This document shows positions 6,738 to 12,580 of a stretch of DNA of 21,890 nucleotides, piece by piece. How positions within the stretch are numbered: the stretch's first letter is position 1; the number at the start of each line of letters is the position of its first letter. The notes under the pieces were generated by a model that did no database searches, was not told the DNA's origin, and was given only the letters and a program-made list of their open reading frames with translations. The translations under genes were made by a program, and so were the position numbers. The DNA lies in NCBI GenBank assembly GCA_965652565.1, contig CBFGWL010000051.1, positions 1-21,890 on the forward strand, read 5' to 3'. This DNA comes from RSA11 sp965652565 (GTDB lineage: Bacteria; Actinomycetota; Thermoleophilia; Solirubrobacterales; 70-9).

Positions 6738-7406
6738 GTGGGCGCGAGTTCGAAGGCCACAGGCGCGGTGCGGATCACCCTGAGCGCGCAGGCGCGCGCC
6801 GGGCGCGGCCCCGAGGACGTGGTCGAGATCGCCAGCGAGCTCGGCGTGCTCGGCTGGGTCCGCGAGGGTGAGCAGGGCGCGCTCTCGATCCACGCGGAGG
6901 GCGCCGATGGCGCAGTCGCGGCGCTCGAGGAGCGGCTCGGTGTGGGCGGCGATCCGGCGGGCGCGGTCGAGCCGGTCAAGGTCGAGGGCCACGAGCAGTT
7001 CGCGATCCGCGGCGTGCCCGCGGGCCCTTTTCGCGTGCTGCGCCGGGCTGGGCGCAGCGGGTTCGAGCTGCAGCTCCAGGTGGACGGCGAGCCCCGGGCC
7101 TGGACGCTGCCGAAGGGCCCGTCGATGGATCCCGCCGACAAGCGCATGGCGTTCGAAGCGAAGCCGAGCAAGCCGGAACCGGGCGAGTTCGAGCTCTGGG
7201 ACTCCGGCGCCTACGAGCAGGGCGGGCGCGTGCCGTGGCCCGAGGCGATCGAGCGTGGCCACGCCGTGTTCGTGCTGCACGGGGAGCGCCTCAGCGGCGG
7301 CTTCGCGCTCCAGCGCACGAGCGCGAAGCCACCGAAGTGGCTTTTGATCAAGCGCCGCGACGAGCGCGCGCGGCCCGGCTCAGACGTGATCGCGGAGTCC
7401 GAATGA
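6738..7406 (+). CDS. Acylphosphatase-like / LigD 3'-phosphoesterase-like fusion, 222 aa
   Basis: Residues 10-92 look like an acylphosphatase fold, from VRITLSAQAR through ELGVLGWVREGEQGALSIHAEG, but the catalytic Arg loop is absent and the usual Asn after GWVR is Glu. Residues 97-210 match the 3'-phosphoesterase domain of DNA ligase D: WTLPKGPSMDPADKRMA, GEFELWDSGAYE, FVLHGERLSGGFALQR and WLLIKRRDE all align in order. The catalytic HYDFRLE-type segment is replaced by GFELQLQ, and the later EDHPL histidine is missing, so the nuclease activity is probably lost. No Ku or ligase gene is nearby. The GTG start is set by the -10 box 6 nt upstream. The stop overlaps the next start (ATGA), giving coupling. 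The PE similarity is strong; the acylphosphatase part is moderate. Function unknown. Confidence 0.72.
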   Translation: MGASSKATGAVRITLSAQARAGRGPEDVVEIASELGVLGWVREGEQGALSIHAEGADGAVAALEERLGVGGDPAGAVEPVKVEGHEQFAIRGVPAGPFRVLRRAGRSGFELQLQVDGEPRAWTLPKGPSMDPADKRMAFEAKPSKPEPGEFELWDSGAYEQGGRVPWPEAIERGHAVFVLHGERLSGGFALQRTSAKPPKWLLIKRRDERARPGSDVIAESE

Positions 7407-7834
7407 GCGCCCCAGGCCAGCACTCGGCCGCGGACTTCGTGGAGCGCTTTGCGTCGTACTGGGCGGCGCCGACGCCGGAGCGGCTCGCGGAGGTCTTGGC
7501 GGACGACGTCCGCCTGGTCGCCCCGCTGGCGCCCACGACGCACACGATCGCCGAAGGGCAGCGGGTCTTCGCCGAACTGCTCGCCGCCATTCCCGACCTG
7601 ACGGCGCGGGTGCACAGCTGGGGCGCGACTGACGACGGGGTCCTCATCGAGTTCACGCTCTCCGGTACGGCCGGCGGCAAGCCGATCTCCTGGCGCGCCG
7701 TGGACCGTTTCGTCCTCCGGGCCGACGGCCTGGCCAGCGAGCGCGTCTCGTACTTCGACTCCATGCCGCTCGCGCTCACCCTCGCCCGTCGCCCGTCCAC
7801 CTGGCGACGGTTGCTGCGGATGCGCAAGCGCTGA
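7403..7834 (+). CDS. SnoaL-like / NTF2-fold protein, 143 aa
   Basis: Small protein of the SnoaL-like polyketide-cyclase/NTF2 fold: an N-terminal helix pair (FVERFASYWAAPTPERLAEVLADDVRLVAP) is followed by curved beta strands (VLIEFTLSGTAGGKPISWRAVDRFVL). Members are enzymes or ligand-binding proteins of many kinds, and the substrate is not readable. No signal peptide is present. It overlaps the upstream fusion gene by 4 nt (ATGA), so the two are coupled. It converges on the DUF4287 gene with a hairpin covering both stops. Confidence 0.8.
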   Translation: MSAPGQHSAADFVERFASYWAAPTPERLAEVLADDVRLVAPLAPTTHTIAEGQRVFAELLAAIPDLTARVHSWGATDDGVLIEFTLSGTAGGKPISWRAVDRFVLRADGLASERVSYFDSMPLALTLARRPSTWRRLLRMRKR

Positions 7835-7845
7835 AGGGCTCAGCG
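7829..7845. terminator. Hairpin spanning both stop codons of convergent genes
   Basis: CGCTGA (7829-7834) and TCAGCG (7840-7845) form a perfect 6-bp stem around AGGGC. The left arm holds the SnoaL-like gene stop TGA and the right arm holds the DUF4287 stop on the minus strand, so both transcripts end in the hairpin. No T-run follows; possible bidirectional terminator. Confidence 0.4.
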
Positions 7846-8124
7846 GTTGGCGATGCCGTCGAGGTGGAGCACGTTCGACTCGTCGTTGTGCGCGCCGCCG
7901 CTCCCGACGTGCTTGTCGCCGATCACCGGGCCCTTCTTGATCACGTGAACGATCGCCATCGCGTGGCCGCGGCCCAGGTCGTAGTCCTCCTTGAGCCACT
8001 CAACGATCGTCCCGGCCTTGGTATCCGGGCTGTCGAAGCCCTTCGCCTTGGCCTCGTCGATCAGCTCGCGGGGCGTCTTGCCGGTCTTTTTCTCGATGTT
8101 GTCGAGGTAGGCCTGAAAGGACAT
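7840..8124 (-). CDS. DUF4287 domain protein, 94 aa
   Basis: Small cytoplasmic protein that opens MSFQAYLDNIEKKTGKTPREL, the usual start of DUF4287 proteins, followed by a region typical of this family (KAGTIVEWLKEDYDLGRGHAMAIVHVI). The biochemical function of the family is unknown to me. It has a strong ribosome binding site: GAGGAGGAAG precedes the ATG on the minus strand (complement of about 8130-8140). The 25-bp operator-like palindrome at 8145-8169 covers its likely promoter and divides it from the tetR-type gene. It is therefore the probable main target of that repressor. Confidence 0.88.
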   Translation of the reverse strand: MSFQAYLDNIEKKTGKTPRELIDEAKAKGFDSPDTKAGTIVEWLKEDYDLGRGHAMAIVHVIKKGPVIGDKHVGSGGAHNDESNVLHLDGIANR

Positions 8125-8144
8125 GATCGCTTCCTCCTCGAGGA

Positions 8145-8169
8145 ACTAGACTAGACGGTCTAGTCTAGT
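8145..8169. promoter_or_regulatory. TetR-type operator: 12-bp perfect inverted repeat
   Basis: The arms ACTAGACTAGAC (8145-8156) and GTCTAGTCTAGT (8158-8169) are perfect inverted repeats around one base. Each arm holds two CTAGA/TCTAG units, so the site could hold two repressor dimers. TAGACT/TAGTCT hexamers inside it could be the -10 of the DUF4287 gene on the minus strand. The TetR gene starts 60 bp to the right. Confidence 0.82.
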
Positions 8170-8203
8170 AATAGCGAAATCGCGGCAGGCGTCGCCGGCC
8201 GCC

Positions 8204-8209
8204 TAAGCT
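8204..8209 (+). promoter_or_regulatory. -10-like box TAAGCT of the TetR gene, with ribosome binding site
   Basis: TAAGCT is 19 nt before ATG 8229. A ribosome binding site AAAGGGA at 8217-8223 sits 5 nt before the start. The operator ends 34 bp upstream of the box, so autoregulation would need a bound dimer overlapping the -35 region. Confidence 0.4.
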
Positions 8210-8228
8210 CGCCGCGAAAGGGACCCCA

Positions 8229-8888
8229 ATGGCCGCTCGGAACTCGAAGCGCACAGGACGCTCAAGCGCCCGCGCGCAGCGCTCGCTCGCCAAGCGCGAG
8301 GCGATCCTCGACGCCGCGACGGATCTGTTCCTGCGCGGCGGCTATCTCGGCACCAGCGTCGACGAGATCGCCGCTCGGGCGAAGGTGGCCAAGCAGACCG
8401 TCTACGAGCACTTCGGCGGCAAGGAGGCCCTCTTCAACGAGATCGTGCTGCGGACGATCGATCAGGTGGGCGAGCCGTTCTTCGAGCTGAGCGCGGAGGT
8501 GGACGACGTGGATGACGTCGAGTCCTCGCTGCGCGACCTGGCGCGGCGGCTGGTCCGCGTCGTCCGCGAGCCCCGGCTGATCGAGCTGCGCCGCCTGGTG
8601 ATCGGCGAAGTGGGGCGCTTCCCGAAGCTGGGCCGCGTCTTCGTGCAGCGCGGGCCCGGCCGGACGATCGAGGCCCTCACGGCGATGTTCGAGCAGCTGC
8701 GCGAGCGTGGTTTGCTCGCCGTGAACGACGCCGGCCTCGCGGCCCAGCAGTTCAACTGGCTCGTCCTCTCGATCCCGATCAACCGCGCGATGTTCGAACC
8801 GCGGGTCCGGTTCTCCGAGGACGAGCTCGACCGCTGGGCCGACGAGGCCGTGCGCGTGTTTCGAGCGGCGTACCTGTCCGGCGGCTAA
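8229..8888 (+). CDS. TetR/AcrR family transcriptional regulator, 219 aa
   Basis: Ligand-responsive repressor. The N-terminal TetR helix-turn-helix is at about residues 22-70: REAILDAATDLFLRGGYLGTSVDEIAARAKVAKQTVYEHFGGKEALF. The remaining ~150 residues form the helical ligand-binding and dimerisation domain, which resembles the AefR-like C-terminal type (LVIGEVGRFPKLGRVFVQRGPGR). The ATG is preceded by a ribosome binding site at 8217-8223. The perfect inverted repeat between this gene and the divergent DUF4287 gene is the likely binding site. The ligand is unknown. The stop overlaps the convergent VOC gene by 4 nt. Confidence 0.92.
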   Translation: MAARNSKRTGRSSARAQRSLAKREAILDAATDLFLRGGYLGTSVDEIAARAKVAKQTVYEHFGGKEALFNEIVLRTIDQVGEPFFELSAEVDDVDDVESSLRDLARRLVRVVREPRLIELRRLVIGEVGRFPKLGRVFVQRGPGRTIEALTAMFEQLRERGLLAVNDAGLAAQQFNWLVLSIPINRAMFEPRVRFSEDELDRWADEAVRVFRAAYLSGG

Positions 8889-9229
8889 TCGCCGCGGTGC
8901 GACACCACGTTCACCGTCGTGCCGCTCGGGGCGCGCAGCATGAAGCGCCGCACGCCCCATTCCTCATCGCGAAGGGGGTAGACGATCTCGAGCCCCGCCT
9001 CGGTCGCGTCCGCATGGACGGCGTCGACATCGTCGACCTCGACCGAGATGCCAGGGGCCGCTGCGTCGTCGCTCACGATGTTCACCTGCGCCCGCGGGTT
9101 GTCAGGCGAGGCGACGGTGACGATCCAGCCCAGGTCCATCACGACCCTGAAGCCGAGGCGCTCGAAGAACTCGCGCGTCTCGGCAACGCTGTCCGTCTTG
9201 ATGTTCGGTACGGCCCGCTCGATGGCCAT
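8885..9229 (-). CDS. VOC (glyoxalase/bleomycin-resistance fold) protein, 114 aa
   Basis: Vicinal oxygen chelate superfamily protein of one-domain size. The first beta-alpha-beta-beta-beta unit contains ETREFFERLGFRVVMDLGWIVTV, and the second contains SVEVDDVDAVHADATEAGLEIVYPLRDEEWGVRRFMLRAPSGTTVNVV. The closing RRFMLRAPSGTTVNVV is characteristic. Members bind metals or act as lyases, dioxygenases or antibiotic binders; the substrate here cannot be read. It starts 2 nt after the DUF4189 stop, so it is the second gene of a short minus-strand operon. It overlaps the TetR gene end by 4 nt. Confidence 0.87.
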   Translation of the reverse strand: MAIERAVPNIKTDSVAETREFFERLGFRVVMDLGWIVTVASPDNPRAQVNIVSDDAAAPGISVEVDDVDAVHADATEAGLEIVYPLRDEEWGVRRFMLRAPSGTTVNVVSHRGD

Positions 9230-9231
9230 GG

Positions 9232-9612
9232 CTAACCGCTACAGACCCAACCGACGCGGCGCGGATGCTTGGCGCCCGTCCGGCGCTTGGCGACCCTGCG
9301 GGCGCGCTTGATCGCGGTCTGCTTCTTGCGGGCGATGCCCCAGAAGTAGCGGCCGCGGGCGTGCACGACCGCGGCGCAGCCGTTGCGGACCCAGACCACG
9401 ACCTTGCAGCGGCCCGTGCACTCACGCTTCGCGCGGCGCTTGGCCTTCTTCTTCGTCGGGTAGCCCCAGCTTCCGCCCGCTGCCCCGGTCTTGGGGTTGA
9501 CGGCGATCGCGCCGTAGGCGGCTTCGGCCGTCGAAGGCGCCGCGGCGGTCGTACCGGCGAAAGCGGTGAGGGCGAGCGCGAGAACCAGTGGAATCGCGCG
9601 CGGGATTCGCAT
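9232..9612 (-). CDS. Secreted DUF4189 protein, 126 aa
   Basis: Small exported protein. It has an N-terminal signal peptide (MRIPRAIPLVLALALTAFAG, cleavage probably near residue 31 after AEA). The mature part, beginning AYGAIAVNPKTGAAG, matches the DUF4189 family, whose members have paired cysteines: here Cys-x3-Cys in ECTGRCKVV, plus NGCAAV and WVCSG. It is very basic (many KKKAKRRAKR-type clusters), unlike most DUF4189 proteins, which suggests binding to anionic envelope polymers by inference. The ATG at 9612 follows GGAGGAC on the minus strand. First gene of a two-gene unit with the VOC gene. Confidence 0.85.
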   Translation of the reverse strand: MRIPRAIPLVLALALTAFAGTTAAAPSTAEAAYGAIAVNPKTGAAGGSWGYPTKKKAKRRAKRECTGRCKVVVWVRNGCAAVVHARGRYFWGIARKKQTAIKRARRVAKRRTGAKHPRRVGWVCSG

Positions 9613-9613
9613 A

Positions 9614-9656
9614 GACAGATGTCCTCCTGTCACGAGTCGTGGAAGCTTGCGCTTCC
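9614..9656 (-). promoter_or_regulatory. Structured 5' leader of the DUF4189 gene with three small hairpins
   Basis: Inverted repeats occur at 9614-9618/9627-9631 (GACAG/CTGTC, 8-nt loop that holds the ribosome binding site), 9631-9635/9637-9641 (CACGA/TCGTG), and 9641-9646/9651-9656 (GGAAGC/GCTTCC, 4-nt loop). All lie in the leader of the minus-strand gene. They overlap slightly, so alternative folds that hide or show the ribosome binding site are possible. A possible -10 TAACGT lies at 9681-9686 on the minus strand. Confidence 0.35.
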
Positions 9657-9719
9657 GGACCACCCCCCGACCGCCGCGGCACGTTAACAACCTGCCGGCG
9701 CGATGAGTAACCAGCCGCG

Positions 9720-9725
9720 TAGAAT
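9720..9725 (+). promoter_or_regulatory. -10 box TAGAAT of the LuxR-type gene
   Basis: TAGAAT is the closest match to the -10 consensus in the window, 80 nt before the chosen GTG start at 9806. The resulting leader contains an orphan AAGGAGGT at 9751-9758 with no start codon within range. Confidence 0.45.
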
Positions 9726-9805
9726 CGGCCGCGGTCCGGTGCGGCTCCCGAAGGAGGTCGGGGAATAAACGCCCAGCGCACGATTCGGGGCAGGGGTTGA
9801 GCGCC

Positions 9806-12580
9806 GTGGAAGCCCCGTTCGGCGGGGATGAGGTGCGGCTGCTCGAGCGCGAGCCGGAGCTTGCCAGGCTCGAGGGCGCTTTGGAGAGGGTTGTAGCGGG
9901 CGAGGGACGCCGCGTCCTCATTGAGGGGCCCGCGGGCATCGGCAAGTCGGCGTTGCTCGCTGCCGCGTGTCGCCGCGGCTCGCAACTCGGCATGCAGCTG
10001 CTCACGGCGGAGGCCTCGGAGCTCTCGGCAAACGTCGCCCTGGGCGTGACCCGCGACCTCGTCGGCCCCGCGTCCTGGGAGGGCATCGGGGCCGCCTCGG
10101 CGCGCGGGGAACCCCAGGCGGTGGCGGCGCGCGTAGCGCAGGGCATCATCGAGCGGGCCAGCGTCGCGCCGGTGCTGGTCGCCGTGGACGATGTCCATTG
10201 GAGCGACCCGGGCTCGCTGCGCGCGATGGTCGAGCTCCGGCGGCATCTCTCCCGCGCGCCCGTCGCGCTCGTACTCGCCGCGCGGCCAGTGCCCGCGGCC
10301 GAGCGCGGCCCGCTGCTCACGACGCTGCTCGACGATCGCAGCGCCGTCCTGCTCAAGCCGCCGGCCTTGACGCTTGCCGCGATCGGCGAGCTGCTCGACG
10401 CCGACCTCGAGTGGTCCCCGGGTCCCGAGCTCGTCGCGGCGGTCGGCGAGGCAACCGGCGGCAACGCTTACCTGGTCCGCGCGATGGCGGACGCCCTGCA
10501 CCAGGCCGGGCCGTCGGTCAACGGCCAGCCCAACGCCTGGGTCGAGCGGGTTGGCGCCGCCGCCGTTGCGCCGTCGGTCGAGCGGCGCCTCGCGGAGCTG
10601 GACGGAGCCGGACGCCGCCTGATCGAGACGGTCGCGACCGTTGGCGACGTGGGTGGCCTCCTCGAGCTCGCGCAGATCGCGGGGATCGATCCCGCCGAAG
10701 CCGCCGACGCCGCCAAACGCGCGGTGGGTGCCGACCTCCTGCGCGCTGACGAGCCAACCCGTACCGCCCATCCCCTGGTCCGCGCCGCGATCACAGCGAG
10801 CATCCCGGCTGAGCTTCGCGAACGGCTCCTGCGGACCGCGGCCGAGCTCCTCGTCGAGCGGGGGCAGATCGAGGACGCCGCGGCGCATCTGCTCGAGCTG
10901 CCGCCGCGTCACGATCCCAAGGTGGCCGAATCCCTGGCCGACGCCGCGACGCTGGCGATGGGCAGGGGCTCGCCCGAGGTGGCCGCGAGGCTGCTGCGCC
11001 GGGCGCTCGCGGAGCCTCCCGGTGCAGAGCGCACGGCCGAGATGCGCGCGGCCCTCGGAACAGCGCTGCTCGCGACCGGGGACCCGGAAGCGATCACCGT
11101 CCTGCGCGCGGCCCTCGGCGAGGACCCCGACCGGGCGGAGACCGCCGTCGCGCTGGCGCTCGCGCTCGTGTTTTCGTTGCGCGTGGAGGAGGCGTGCGCC
11201 ACGCTCGAGTCCACGGCGGACCGCCTCGCGGCCAGTGCGCCGGCGTTCGCCGAAGAGCTGCGCGCAAAGGCGATCCACTACGCGGCCCAGGATCCCGAGC
11301 TGCGCAGGCGGCGGCGCGCCGAGCTCGAGCGGGATACCGAGCGGCGCACGAGCGAGCTGGCCCACCGGATCCGGCTCGCTGAGCGCTCGTCGGAGTCGCT
11401 CGGCAGCTCCGCGCCAGCTGCGGAAACGCAGGCGCTCGCGGAGCGCGCGGTGGCCGGCGGGACGCTGCTCTCGGGCGAGCTGGGTGCCTTTCTCGCCGCC
11501 ACGTTGATCCTCGCCTACACGGGGCGGACCGATCTCGCGGCGACCCTGGCCCAGGACGCGATCGCCGCGACCCGCGAGCGCGGGGAGCTGGCGATGCTGC
11601 GGTTCGCGCTGGGGGTCCAGGGAGAGGTGCATTGGCACGCCGGCGATCTGGTCGCGACCGAGACGTCCCTGCGGGCCGCGCTCGAGCTGGTGCCGGAGCG
11701 CGAGCTGGGCCCGCCGTTCATCGTCAGGCCGCTCGTCGAGACGCTGCTCGAGCGCGGCGAGATCGCGGCGGCGGAGGCCGAGCTGCGCCGAGCTGGGATG
11801 GCGGGCGAGGTTCCCGACGTCCTCACGCGTGGGGCGGTGCTCTACGCGCGTGGGCGTCTGCGCGCGGCGGCCGGCGCGTTCCGGGAGGCGGTCGACAGCC
11901 TCCTGCTCGCCGGGGAGAGCCTGCGGCGCTTCGGCGTGGATACCCCCGCCGCGGTGCCGTGGCGCGGCGCTGCCGCTCTCACGCTGCTTGAACTCGGGGA
12001 ACGCGCCGAGGCGCTGAAGCTCGCCGAAGCGCAGGTCGAGCTCGCTGAACGGATCGGCGCGCCCGAGGTGCTCGGCCCCGCGGTACGCGTCCACGGGCTC
12101 ACGGTTGGAGGCGCGCCGGGGCTCGCCCAGCTCGAGCGCGCGGTCGAGCTGCTCGCGGGCTCACGCGCGCGCCTCGAGCACGCGCGAGCGCTCGTGGACT
12201 GCGGCGCCGCCCTGGCCGCCGCAGGGGAGGCCGAGCGCGCTCGGGCGCTCCTGCGCGACGGCGCGGGACTCGCGTCCCATCTCGGCGCGACGGTGCTGGC
12301 CGAGCGCGCGACGGCGGAGCTCGTGGCCGCGGGCGGACGTCCCCGGCGGGCGGAGGCGCGGGGAGCCGGCGCGCTCACGCCGGCCGAACGCCGGGTGGCG
12401 AGCCTCGCCGCGCAGGGGATGTCGAACCGTCAGATCGCGGAGACCTTCGTGCTCGCGACGAAGACGATCGAGTCGCACCTTGCCGGCGCCTACCGCAAGC
12501 TCGGCATCAGCGGGAGGGCTGAGCTTGCCAACGCCCTGTCGGCCGTCGAGGACCCGGTCCCTCAGGGCCCGAACGGATAG
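9806..12580 (+). CDS. LAL-type LuxR regulator with AAA+ ATPase domain, 924 aa
   Basis: Large ATP-binding regulator of the LuxR (LAL/MalT-like) family: ATP and inducer binding through the N-terminal AAA domain control the C-terminal DNA-binding domain. The Walker A motif GPAGIGKSALL is at 41-51, and Walker B VLVAVDDVHWSD is at about 123-134. The central 350-840 region is helical and Ala/Leu/Glu-rich, like the TPR-like repeats of this family. The C-terminal LuxR HTH is LTPAERRVASLAAQGMSNRQ, followed by IAETFVLATKTIESHLAGAYRKL. I chose GTG 9806 because CAGGGG sits about 9 nt upstream; a TTG at 9797 would touch that site. The last 19 nt overlap the convergent giant gene. Target genes and inducer are unknown. 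Confidence 0.92.
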   Translation: MEAPFGGDEVRLLEREPELARLEGALERVVAGEGRRVLIEGPAGIGKSALLAAACRRGSQLGMQLLTAEASELSANVALGVTRDLVGPASWEGIGAASARGEPQAVAARVAQGIIERASVAPVLVAVDDVHWSDPGSLRAMVELRRHLSRAPVALVLAARPVPAAERGPLLTTLLDDRSAVLLKPPALTLAAIGELLDADLEWSPGPELVAAVGEATGGNAYLVRAMADALHQAGPSVNGQPNAWVERVGAAAVAPSVERRLAELDGAGRRLIETVATVGDVGGLLELAQIAGIDPAEAADAAKRAVGADLLRADEPTRTAHPLVRAAITASIPAELRERLLRTAAELLVERGQIEDAAAHLLELPPRHDPKVAESLADAATLAMGRGSPEVAARLLRRALAEPPGAERTAEMRAALGTALLATGDPEAITVLRAALGEDPDRAETAVALALALVFSLRVEEACATLESTADRLAASAPAFAEELRAKAIHYAAQDPELRRRRRAELERDTERRTSELAHRIRLAERSSESLGSSAPAAETQALAERAVAGGTLLSGELGAFLAATLILAYTGRTDLAATLAQDAIAATRERGELAMLRFALGVQGEVHWHAGDLVATETSLRAALELVPERELGPPFIVRPLVETLLERGEIAAAEAELRRAGMAGEVPDVLTRGAVLYARGRLRAAAGAFREAVDSLLLAGESLRRFGVDTPAAVPWRGAAALTLLELGERAEALKLAEAQVELAERIGAPEVLGPAVRVHGLTVGGAPGLAQLERAVELLAGSRARLEHARALVDCGAALAAAGEAERARALLRDGAGLASHLGATVLAERATAELVAAGGRPRRAEARGAGALTPAERRVASLAAQGMSNRQIAETFVLATKTIESHLAGAYRKLGISGRAELANALSAVEDPVPQGPNG

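Noticed and set aside
9422..12094. 890-codon open frame antisense to the LAL regulator
   Set aside because: It is a mirror frame caused by high GC; its translation is Arg/Gly/Ala-rich with no domain, whereas the plus strand encodes a clear ATPase-LuxR protein.
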